Assembly: GCF_000373105.1 (NCBI RefSeq) | Contig: NZ_KB890424.1 | Location: forward strand, 95,522-145,840 | DNA: 50,319 nucleotides | Direction of reading: 5' to 3' | DNA from: Neolewinella persica DSM 23188 | GTDB lineage: Bacteria; Bacteroidota; Bacteroidia; Chitinophagales; Saprospiraceae | In this document: positions 23,967-30,879 of the stretch, in pieces | How the letters are laid out: each line of letters opens with the position of its first letter | Position numbering within the stretch: the stretch's first letter is position 1 | Translations under genes and position numbers: made by a program | The notes under the pieces: generated by a model | What the model saw: the letters and a program-made list of their open reading frames with translations, nothing else | The model's database searches: none | What the model was told of the DNA's origin: nothing

Positions 23967-24935
23967 TTAAATCTTCTTCCCCAAGATACTCCGAACAATC
24001 ACCCCCCCATGATCCCGGGTATTCTCAATGAAGAGTTTGCTGGTCTGTTTGCCGGCGCAGGCCACCCCTGCCATGTAAACGTTGGGCAAGGTGGTTTCGA
24101 GGGTGTCCTCATTGAAGACCGGTTTGCAGGCGTCGTCGTCACTGATGGGCAGACCGAGGGCCTCAAAAAGGCTGTAATTGGGTTGGTAGCCAGTCATGGC
24201 CAGTACAAAATCGTTGTCAATAGTCAGCGGCCCGCCGGGCGTTACTAAGTCTACTTCCGTGGGGCGAATGGCGGATACGGTGGTGTTGAAGTAGGCGGTG
24301 ATGCTGCCTTCCTTAATCCGGTTTTCGATGTCCGGTTTGATCCAGTACTTCACACGGTCGTAGATTTCACCGCTGCGGATGGCCATCGTTACCTCCGCTC
24401 CTTTACGCCAGCACTCCAGTGCAGCATCGCAGGCACTGTTGGCCGCGCCGACAACCAGGACCTTTTGCCCAATGTAAGCATGTGGATCATCGTAATAATG
24501 CTTGACTTTCGGCAAGCCTTCACCTGGAACGGACATCATGCGGGGCGTATCGTAAAAACCGGTAGACACACAGATCGCCCTGGCGTGGTAGTCTCCTTTG
24601 GTGGTATAGACGGTGTACGACCCGTCCCCAACGGGCATCATCTCCTTCACTTCCTCGTATAGGTTGATGTTGAGTTGCTGCGACTGCACGAGCCGCCGGT
24701 AATATTCTAATGCCTCACTCCGCGTCGGCTTGTCGCCATGGCTGATAAAGGGAATATCGTGGATTTCCAGTTTTAACGAAGTACTGAAAAAGGTCATATT
24801 GACCGGGAAGTAAAATAAGCTGTTGACTACCATCCCCTTTTCCAGAATCAGGTAGGACAGGCCCGCTTTGCGGGCACTGATGGCGACGTTGATGCCGGAA
24901 GGGCCGCCGCCGATGATGATGAGGTCGTAGGTCAT
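23967..24935 (-). CDS. ypdA: Bacillithiol disulfide reductase-like flavoprotein (YpdA family)
   Basis: This 322-residue protein has an FAD-binding GGGPSG at residues 9-14, a second dinucleotide site GAANSACD at 163-170 for NADPH, and the closing FAD segment GVACAGKQTSKLFIENTRDHG. It lacks the redox CxxC of thioredoxin reductases, a defining difference of YpdA, which reduces bacillithiol disulfide with NADPH. Bacillithiol occurs in many Bacteroidota, so the assignment fits the host. The ATG at 24935 puts the first glycine loop at the expected position. It is followed upstream by a gap of stuttering word repeats and then dinB in the same direction. Confidence 0.92.
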   Translation of the reverse strand: MTYDLIIIGGGPSGINVAISARKAGLSYLILEKGMVVNSLFYFPVNMTFFSTSLKLEIHDIPFISHGDKPTRSEALEYYRRLVQSQQLNINLYEEVKEMMPVGDGSYTVYTTKGDYHARAICVSTGFYDTPRMMSVPGEGLPKVKHYYDDPHAYIGQKVLVVGAANSACDAALECWRKGAEVTMAIRSGEIYDRVKYWIKPDIENRIKEGSITAYFNTTVSAIRPTEVDLVTPGGPLTIDNDFVLAMTGYQPNYSLFEALGLPISDDDACKPVFNEDTLETTLPNVYMAGVACAGKQTSKLFIENTRDHGGVIVRSILGKKI

Positions 24936-25032
24936 GGGGATTGTTGATTTTTAATTGTTGATTGCTGAGCCTTAGACCCTGAAAACTGAATCCTGGGCCC
25001 TGAATTCTAAAAACTGAATCCTGAAAACTAAT
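24936..25032. repeat. Stuttering short-word repeats between ypdA and dinB
   Basis: The 97-bp gap is built from two words. TTGTTGATT recurs at 24951-24970, and variants of CCTGAAAACTGAATCCTG recur three times between about 24976 and 25030. It looks like slippage or decayed repeats rather than coding or operator sequence. Confidence 0.6.
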
Positions 25033-26121
25033 TCACTCCTCTTCAAAAGGAAGCAATAATTGAACGCCTCCAGCGCCTTCTCGTTCAAGGTTGGAAACAC
25101 TTAGGCCAAGAAGCCGGACTACGGGGACTTCTTCAATGTTCTCGTCGAGTAGTTGATAAGCCGTTTCTTTAAAATCGGAAAGGGACCGTACTTCGCCGGC
25201 AAAGGATCTGGACCGGGTGTGGGTTACGAAGTCCGGCGTCTTCATTTTCAGGGTGATGGTGCGGCCAAAATTGTTTTTCTCCTTGAGGTAACTGAACACC
25301 TTTTCTGCCAACCAATCGAGTTTCTGGCGCATCTCGTGGCGGTTGGCTACGTCATCGGAATAGGTCCGTTCGGCGCCGACGCTTTTTCGAATGCGGTTAG
25401 GGTTGACCGGGCGATTATCGAGGGCGTGGACGATACTGTAAAGTCGACGGCCCATTTTGCCGAAGCGTTGAGCTATTTCCAGTTCGGTCAGGACAACGAG
25501 GTCCGCACCGGTCCGAAAGCCCATTTTTTCGAGGCGCGCAGCCGTCTTCTTTCCAACGCCGTGAAAGTCTTTGACCGGTAGGGCGGCGAGGAAAGCAGGC
25601 GCTTCTTCCCGGGTGATGACTTTCATACCGTTGGGCTTGTTGATGTCAGAAGCCACCTTGGCCAAAAACTTATTGAAACTCACGCCGGCTGAGGCGGTAA
25701 GCTGGGTGGTCTCCTGAATTTCCTTGCGGATGGCCTGGGCAATTAATGTCGCACTGGCCGGCCCGCGTTTAGGCTCGGTTACATCTAGGAAAGCTTCGTC
25801 CAGGCTGAGGGGTTCCACCAGGTCGGTATAGCTGAGGAATATCTGTCTGATCTGCTCGGAGACCTCCTGGTACCGCTCAAAATTATGCTTGACGAAGATT
25901 AGGTGGGGGCAGAGTCGCTTGGCCGTAATGCTCGGCATGGCCGAGCGGACGCCGAAAACCCGGGCCTCATAGCTGGCAGCGGCCACCACTCCCCGCATTT
26001 TGGAGCCACCTACAGCAACGGGCTTGCCTCGCAGCTCGGGATGGTCCCGCTGCTCAACACTGGCAAAAAAGGCATCCATGTCAATATGGATGATCTTCCT
26101 TTCCGTAGGTGGCTTTTTCAT
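25033..26121 (-). CDS. dinB: DNA polymerase IV
   Basis: This 362-residue Y-family polymerase is complete. Catalytic acidic residues are visible as HIDMDAFFASVE (D14, D16) and SLDEAFLDVT (D108, E109); the helix-hairpin-helix VKDFHGVGKKTAARLEKMG follows, then the little-finger domain. The C-terminus ends QLLLPFEEE, with QLLLPF at residues 354-359 matching the sliding-clamp-binding motif. The enzyme performs translesion DNA synthesis. It starts with ATG at 26121 and lies 6 bp after the small coiled-coil protein gene on the same strand, so the two are probably co-transcribed. No LexA-type operator could be recognised upstream. Confidence 0.96.
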   Translation of the reverse strand: MKKPPTERKIIHIDMDAFFASVEQRDHPELRGKPVAVGGSKMRGVVAAASYEARVFGVRSAMPSITAKRLCPHLIFVKHNFERYQEVSEQIRQIFLSYTDLVEPLSLDEAFLDVTEPKRGPASATLIAQAIRKEIQETTQLTASAGVSFNKFLAKVASDINKPNGMKVITREEAPAFLAALPVKDFHGVGKKTAARLEKMGFRTGADLVVLTELEIAQRFGKMGRRLYSIVHALDNRPVNPNRIRKSVGAERTYSDDVANRHEMRQKLDWLAEKVFSYLKEKNNFGRTITLKMKTPDFVTHTRSRSFAGEVRSLSDFKETAYQLLDENIEEVPVVRLLGLSVSNLEREGAGGVQLLLPFEEE

Positions 26122-26127
26122 AAATGC

Positions 26128-26565
26128 TTAGTGGGGGAGTGCCGGTTTGCTTTTTTCTTCCATTTCATTCATCAGCACTTCGGTCTCGGCGGTGAGATCA
26201 TCCAATTTACGTTTAGCATCCGTAGAGAGTTCACTTCCTTTTTCGCCAACCAGGCCTTCCAGCTCTTTGCGGCGCTCATCCAATTCATCGAGGCGGTCAA
26301 GTATGCCGGAGTCTTTAAGGTCCTGCGCCTTGCCTTTCAGGCTAGAGTAAAGACCGTCCAGCTTTTCGAGGGCATCATCATATTTGCCATCTTTCATTTT
26401 CTGGCGTTCGGCTTTCAACAGGTTCCAGGCGTCTTTACCCAAGTCGCCTACTTTGCCGACAATCTCCCGGCTTTGCTCCTTTTCCTCAACATTGCCGAAG
26501 AAGTAATTGTATCCGAGCAGGCCTACGACCAGCACTAGGCCGAGTTTAATAATGGTTTTGATCAT
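26128..26565 (-). CDS. Small membrane-anchored coiled-coil protein of unknown function
   Basis: This 145-residue protein has one N-terminal membrane helix (about residues 5-24, LIGLVLVVGLLGYNYFFG-like) followed by a strongly charged region from about 28 to the end, rich in Lys, Glu and Asp in a heptad pattern, consistent with a coiled coil. I do not recognise a family. Its position directly upstream of dinB with a 6-bp gap suggests a shared transcript, but no functional link is evident. A promoter-like pair lies upstream at 26583-26617. Confidence 0.7.
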   Translation of the reverse strand: MIKTIIKLGLVLVVGLLGYNYFFGNVEEKEQSREIVGKVGDLGKDAWNLLKAERQKMKDGKYDDALEKLDGLYSSLKGKAQDLKDSGILDRLDELDERRKELEGLVGEKGSELSTDAKRKLDDLTAETEVLMNEMEEKSKPALPH

Positions 26566-26582
26566 GATAAGGGAATTTGATG

Positions 26583-26617
26583 CTAAGGTACGGGGTTTTA
26601 GGAGTCAGATAGTCAAA
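26583..26617 (-). promoter_or_regulatory. Possible promoter of the coiled-coil protein/dinB unit
   Basis: On the minus strand TTTG (26614-26617) and TACCTTAG (26583-26590) are 23 bp apart; the -7 box has one mismatch to TAnnTTTG. The -33 box lies between two copies of the word GAGTCAGATAGT. Confidence 0.4.
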
Positions 26618-26637
26618 GAGTCAGATAGTAATGTGGT

Positions 26638-26682
26638 AGCTCGCTTCGCTCGTGGGGCTGCTACGCAGCTTGGTTCTCACAG
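26638..26682 (+). repeat. Left arm of 45-bp inverted repeat around endonuclease V
   Basis: AGCTCGCTTCGCTCGTGGGG and the following 25 bases match, in reverse complement, positions 27333-27377 at 41 of 45 positions. The arm contains the tiny hairpin GCTGC-TAC-GCAGC (26657-26669). Confidence 0.8.
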
Positions 26683-26765
26683 TGGGCAGCACGGAGGGAG
26701 GCACGGAGGGGGCACAGAGTTAAGGAGCCGGGGAGTCCGTACTATTTGACTCCTGGACTATCTGA

Positions 26766-27263
26766 CTAGTCACGCTTAGTCTCCTGATCCACCGCCCCCA
26801 AAACATCCGGCATCCGATATTTTCCCGCCATGCTACGGATGTGCCCGGCAGCAACCTGCGGCGGCATACCGTAGGCCGTAACGTACAACGGTTTTTTACT
26901 CTTTCCCCGCAGCACCGGCACGGCATTATTGTTCCGGAAATAAGACTTGGCCACCCCGATGACCGGAACCTTGTCGTTCAGCTCATGAAACAGGTGTCCG
27001 CCTAGTCCCAGCCGGCCATTCGCGTCGAGGTAGACGTAGCCATCCACAATGATCGCCTCTACGTCCTCCAGGTTGAAATCTTCCAATGCTTTGATGATTA
27101 GGGGCATCTCCCTTAGGTAGAATTGACCGGGCTGGTAGGGGGCGGCAGCGCCGGAGGTCCATACGTGGATATCCAGTGGAGTGGGATCGGTCCAATCGTT
27201 GAAACTGGCGGCTACCAGTTTGCTGGCGGTGTTGGAGTAGTGGGCGTCGAAGGCGAGGATCAT
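26766..27263 (-). CDS. nfi: Endonuclease V family protein, short form
   Basis: This 165-residue protein has the endonuclease V active-site series in the right order: D6 in AFDAHY, PYQPGQFYLREMP (residues 42-54, E52), VDGYVYLDANG (D74), GVAKS (K106) and AAGHIRS (H141). In E. coli the equivalents are Asp35, Glu89, Asp110, Lys139 and His214. The enzyme cuts DNA or RNA next to deaminated adenine (inosine). At 165 residues it is shorter than the roughly 220-residue enterobacterial enzyme, with the loss mainly in loops. Both flanking gaps hold the arms of a 45-bp inverted repeat and mirror-image stuttering words, so the gene sits in a palindromic frame. Confidence 0.8.
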   Translation of the reverse strand: MILAFDAHYSNTASKLVAASFNDWTDPTPLDIHVWTSGAAAPYQPGQFYLREMPLIIKALEDFNLEDVEAIIVDGYVYLDANGRLGLGGHLFHELNDKVPVIGVAKSYFRNNNAVPVLRGKSKKPLYVTAYGMPPQVAAGHIRSMAGKYRMPDVLGAVDQETKRD

Positions 27264-27423
27264 GGTCTTGTAGTCTTTTAGTCTTGTGGTCTTGTAGTAC
27301 GGCTCTGCTCGCTTCGCTCATACGGCGAACCTCTGTGAGAACCAAGCTGCGAAGCAGCCGCACGAGCGGAACGAGCTCCCCTTGCGGTAGCCTACAAGAC
27401 TACCGAACTACAAGATCACAAGA
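27264..27423. repeat. Gap with mirror-image stuttering words and 45-bp repeat arm
   Basis: The word GTCTTGTAGT and variants repeat at 27264-27301, and their reverse complements at about 27391-27426. Between them lies the right 45-bp arm (27333-27377, minus orientation) with the tiny hairpin GCTGC-GAA-GCAGC (27346-27358) and a CTCGCTTCGCTC motif at 27308. The whole gap could fold back on itself. Confidence 0.7.
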
Positions 27424-29313
27424 CTATTTCATATACTCCCAGGCAGTCTGATACAACCCATGCTTTTCAACATACTCCAGGAACCCCGCAAAGAACTTAT
27501 CGTTCCCGATCGTAGCACTATCCCCAATTACGATGAGGTACTTCTTAGCCCGCGTAATGGCCACGTTCATCCGGCGGTAATCGCCGAGGAAACCAATCTC
27601 TTGTTTTTCGTTGGAGCGGACGAGGGAGAGGTATACCACGTCCCGTTCCCGGCCCTGGAAACCGTCAACGGTATTGATGGTGAGGTTGAAATCGTCAATG
27701 CGAGGTTCTTCATCGAAGAGGTCCTCGGCTTTCATCACTTGCTGGCGATAGGGGGTGATGACCGCCACTGTGGGCAGCAGGTCTTCGGGGGGGATGGCAC
27801 TGCGCAGATCGAGCAAGTGTTCCATCAGGATGTTCAGTTCCCCGTCGTTGTACCGGCTTTTGAACCGGGGGTGCAGTTTTTCTTCGAAGCCCGTGCCGGC
27901 TGTATCGATAAAGACTACGGACTCCGCCAGTGGAACACCGGGCAGGCTCCACTTCGCGACCAAATCAGCTGCTTTCAACCGCCCCTCGTAGAAGTACTCG
28001 TTGCTGTAACCCATGATGGGTTCGTTCATTCGGTACTGTACTTCCAGCAGGGCGTTGCGGCCGTGGATGGCCAGAGATTTTTCCAGTAGCGTTTCCGTGA
28101 ATCCCTTTTTCTCCGCCTCCCGGTTTTTGACCGTTGGTGGCAGCTGGTAGGGGTCTCCGGCCAGCACAACGCGGTTGGATTTCAGGATGGGAATCCAGGT
28201 GGCCGGTTCAAGTGCCTGAGCGGCTTCGTCGATGATGCAGGTCTTGAAGTCATGGTTACTCAGGATGCTGGCCGCGGCGCCGATGAGGGTGCAGACCACC
28301 ACCTGGGTAGTGTCCAGTACGTGATCCAGCGTACGATCCTCGAGCTGGCTTGCCCATTTGCTCAGTCGACCGGCGTCCCGAAAAGCGAGGCCTTTTTCGC
28401 GGCCCTTTCTCTTGTTGGCCTTCTTGCGGAGGTCCGCCGCTTCTTTGCGCAGTTTTTTTACCTGTTCGGTGTCCGGATGTCCGGCAATCTGGATGTCGAG
28501 GGTATGGCGCAATACATCTTCTTCTACCCGACTGATGTTGCCGGTCCGGACGACGCTGAGGCCCATTTCTGCCAGTCGCATCGTGACCAGATCCGCCGCA
28601 GAGTTGCTGGGTGTACAGAAAAGGACGCGGTGTTCGGTTTTTACGAGTTCGCCCACTGCGGCTACCAGCGTCGTCGTTTTACCCGTTCCGGGTGGGCCGT
28701 GGATGAGACTGAGGTGGTCGGACCCAAGTACCTCCTGCACGGCAGATCGTTGGCTGTCGTTCAAGTGGCCGAGGTGGGCCACGGCCGAAGGATCGACGGG
28801 CCGGTATTCCGCTGGTCTTACGCCCATGATCACGTCGCGCAGCTCCGCGACGCGGCCGCCTTCGGCGTCTTCCAGCCGTTGCAGAGCGCGGTCCATTTCC
28901 ACGTAGGTCCGTTCGTCGAACATCAGGTCAACGCCCACGCCGCCGCCGTTGAGCCAGTCTGGCAGGTCTTCGCCGCCCAGCACGATCTTCATCGTGTTTT
29001 TCTTGATGTAGTGAATCACCCCGGACCGTTGCGGACCATTGACCATCGGCTGGGTCGTCATCAGGTTGATGGACGTACCCGACCGGAACCGGTGGCTCTC
29101 TTCCCCTTCCCGCACCACCGTCACCGTCGGCCGGCCGCCAATACCGTAGCCCGTTTCGGTGACCTGCAGCGGGTACCAGCTGTAGCCTTTGGCTACACGT
29201 TTCACCAGCGGCATGGCCTGGATGACTTCCAGGTGCAGCCGCCGTTCTTCGTCCCGTTCCAGTTGGACCAGATGGCGTTGGTGGGTTAGGTAGGTTTTTT
29301 GCGCGTCGGTCAA
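27424..29313 (-). CDS. Superfamily 1B helicase, UPF1/IGHMBP2-like
   Basis: This 629-residue protein has all main SF1 helicase motifs: Q-region LNDSQRSAV (about 184-192), Walker A GPPGTGKTT (206-214), Walker B DEAA (362-365), GDPYQLPPT (387-394), EVQYRMNEPIM, TVDGFQGRERDVV and RRMNVAITRAK. The N-terminal 180 residues form a beta-rich OB-like part, and residues 282-330 form a coiled-coil stalk inside domain 1, as in the UPF1/IGHMBP2 group. Bacterial members are 5'-to-3' helicases of poorly known role in RNA or DNA handling. The start is TTG at 29313. It stands alone, with a repeat-filled gap upstream. Confidence 0.93.
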   Translation of the reverse strand: MTDAQKTYLTHQRHLVQLERDEERRLHLEVIQAMPLVKRVAKGYSWYPLQVTETGYGIGGRPTVTVVREGEESHRFRSGTSINLMTTQPMVNGPQRSGVIHYIKKNTMKIVLGGEDLPDWLNGGGVGVDLMFDERTYVEMDRALQRLEDAEGGRVAELRDVIMGVRPAEYRPVDPSAVAHLGHLNDSQRSAVQEVLGSDHLSLIHGPPGTGKTTTLVAAVGELVKTEHRVLFCTPSNSAADLVTMRLAEMGLSVVRTGNISRVEEDVLRHTLDIQIAGHPDTEQVKKLRKEAADLRKKANKRKGREKGLAFRDAGRLSKWASQLEDRTLDHVLDTTQVVVCTLIGAAASILSNHDFKTCIIDEAAQALEPATWIPILKSNRVVLAGDPYQLPPTVKNREAEKKGFTETLLEKSLAIHGRNALLEVQYRMNEPIMGYSNEYFYEGRLKAADLVAKWSLPGVPLAESVVFIDTAGTGFEEKLHPRFKSRYNDGELNILMEHLLDLRSAIPPEDLLPTVAVITPYRQQVMKAEDLFDEEPRIDDFNLTINTVDGFQGRERDVVYLSLVRSNEKQEIGFLGDYRRMNVAITRAKKYLIVIGDSATIGNDKFFAGFLEYVEKHGLYQTAWEYMK

Positions 29314-29388
29314 AGTTGTGGGGTAAGTTGAGCCTGTTAACTCCTGGGGAGGGGGAAGGGTTGCAATAGTACGGTTATTTGGGGTTTT

Positions 29389-29433
29389 GGGGGCGGGGGC
29401 GCTGGTGCTATTTTGGTTGGAGGAGCAGGGTGG
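29389..29433 (+). repeat. Copy of dispersed GC-rich repeat
   Basis: Core GGCGGGGGCGCTGGTGCT followed by ATTTTGGTTGGAGGAGCAGG. It is one of a facing pair in the gap upstream of the helicase. Confidence 0.65.
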
Positions 29434-29613
29434 CCGTCCGACAAATCCTTTTCGGCCTGGCGCAGCCGGACGAAAAGTTTGTCTGCCGGCTTTGGAGAGG
29501 TTCTAAGTATGTTGGTCTGACTTTGGAGGTTTTTGCCCCTGACCCGTCAGACAAACTTTTTCGCGTTTGGCTCCTTCGTCGCCCCGCAAAAAAGGATCCG
29601 TCGGACGGGCACC

Positions 29614-29658
29614 GGCCTCAAAACCTCCACAGCACCCGCGTCCCCGCCCCAAAAAAAA
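29614..29658 (-). repeat. Copy of dispersed GC-rich repeat
   Basis: On the minus strand the core reads GGCGGGGACGCGGGTGCT followed by GTGGAGGTTTTGAGG. It begins 16 bases after the porP stop codon. Confidence 0.65.
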
Positions 29659-29674
29659 CACTCCATAAAAAACC

Positions 29675-30655
29675 TCACCAAAACCGATTAGGACAAACCA
29701 CCCCCTCAGAAAAAATCCGGTACCCCACATGAATCTCATTGCTGCCAGCGGCAGCCGTCCGAATCTTAGACAGCACCAGGTCGAAGGAATAACTGACCGA
29801 TACCCGATCATTGAGTAACAGCCCACCAAATACGGCAAAGGAGTCTTCGTGCCGGTAATTGCCGCCCAGCCAGTAGCGATCCTGCAGCATCACCTTCGCA
29901 TTTAGTTCGTAAGAAATAGGCGCGCCGGCAACTTGTTTGACCAAAACAGAAGGCACTAGAAAGGCTTCGTAGCCCAGCTTTAATTTCACGCCAGCCATTA
30001 CGAAGTAATGCCGTAAAAGGGCGGTTTCGGGCGCGAATTCGCCGGCGGTTCCCCCGGCCTCATAATCCGGGTTGAAGAGTTGAGAGGAGGAAGCGCCCGC
30101 AAAGAATTCCTCGTTGTACAGCCAAACGCCAGCCCCTAAATCCAACAGGACTTTGCCGACGCTTTGCTGAATCGTGGGATCATCCGGATCCAACACATGA
30201 TCCGTGTAGCCCTCCGGATTAAAAGAGAAACCTTTGATGCCACCGTTCAGTCCGAAGGAGGCCCGCAACCCGTGTCGGTTCAGGGCAAAATTATAGGCGA
30301 AGGTGAGGCTGCCGTTGCTTTGCTTCAGCGGGCCAGTCTTGTCGTGCGACAGCGTCATCCCCACTGCTGTCCGGCTGGCGGTAGCGGCCTGTTTGCCATA
30401 CCCCCTTCTCACGGGATTCAGGCTGGAATGAGCGGAGAAATAAGCCGTCTGCGGTGCATCCTTGAAACCACTCCATTGCGAGCGGTAGCCCGCCCGCAGG
30501 TCAATAAAGTCCTCCGTTCCGGCCAGCGCCGGATTCACCAAAAAAGGATTTAGGGAGAACTGGGTGTATTGTGGCAATTGTTGCGCGTGCAAGGCAACGA
30601 AGGTGGGAACGATAGTACCCAGTAACAGAAAACAAAGTTGGTAGATTGAATGCAT
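29675..30655 (-). CDS. PorP/SprF family type IX secretion outer-membrane protein
   Basis: This 326-residue protein has a signal peptide (cleavage near residue 24, after LHAQ) and the PorP/SprF opening QLPQYTQFSLNPFLVNPALAG, followed by FIDLRAGYRSQWSGF and a series of amphipathic strands that end in a beta-barrel closing segment. SprF-type proteins help secrete or anchor gliding-type (type B) cargo of the type IX secretion system, and PorP is part of the PorK-N-linked machinery. Here it is encoded 224 bp downstream of a 1602-residue type B cargo protein, a pairing seen for SprB/SprF. It is likely dedicated to that cargo. The C-terminus ends in VCPNRFW, which is not a typical barrel end and may be altered by the adjacent repeat copy. 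Confidence 0.92.
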   Translation of the reverse strand: MHSIYQLCFLLLGTIVPTFVALHAQQLPQYTQFSLNPFLVNPALAGTEDFIDLRAGYRSQWSGFKDAPQTAYFSAHSSLNPVRRGYGKQAATASRTAVGMTLSHDKTGPLKQSNGSLTFAYNFALNRHGLRASFGLNGGIKGFSFNPEGYTDHVLDPDDPTIQQSVGKVLLDLGAGVWLYNEEFFAGASSSQLFNPDYEAGGTAGEFAPETALLRHYFVMAGVKLKLGYEAFLVPSVLVKQVAGAPISYELNAKVMLQDRYWLGGNYRHEDSFAVFGGLLLNDRVSVSYSFDLVLSKIRTAAAGSNEIHVGYRIFSEGVVCPNRFW

Positions 30656-30716
30656 ATTTTATTGGGAGGTAAGTTGTTGGTATACAGAACTTGAATTTGA
30701 GGCGGGCTTAGGGATC

Positions 30717-30844
30717 ACTCGTCGGCCGAGACGCGACGCAGGAGCTGGCTCGTCCGCCGAGGGGTTCCGGGTCTTCCACGACCGCTAACCCTGGCTCCTC
30801 CGTCGAGTGATTCCGGGCCTGTCACGACCGCTCGGCCGACGAGT
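30717..30844. repeat. Structured GC-rich spacer between T9SS cargo gene and porP
   Basis: A perfect 14-bp inverted repeat, ACTCGTCGGCCGAG (30717-30730) and CTCGGCCGACGAGT (30831-30844), encloses two 40-bp direct repeats at 30747-30786 and 30793-30832 that agree at 33 of 40 positions (period 46). A palindromic TCAGGCCTGA follows. If transcribed on the minus strand, this would fold between the stop of the large gene and the porP start. Confidence 0.8.
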
Positions 30845-30879
30845 CAGGCCTGACAGCCGCTTCGTCGGACGAGCTAAAA

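Larger units (their letters stand above)
29314..29674. other. 361-bp gap with two opposed copies of the GC-rich repeat
   Basis: The gap separates the helicase start from the porP end; both genes are on the minus strand. It contains a plus-strand copy (29389-29433) and a minus-strand copy (29614-29658) of the dispersed GC-rich repeat. Between them are inverted segments: GTCCGACAAATCCTTTTCGG near 29436 and a related GTCAGACAAACTTTTTCGCG near 29548. No gene or clear promoter was seen. Confidence 0.55.

Noticed and set aside
28252..29289. 345-codon plus-strand open frame opposite the helicase gene
   Set aside because: The minus-strand frame contains every SF1 helicase motif; the opposite frame has no recognisable domain and is explained by GC-rich codon structure.
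30747..30832. Possible CRISPR-like array (two similar 40-bp units)
   Set aside because: Only two diverged units with a 6-bp separation, no spacers and no cas genes; better explained as a folded spacer.
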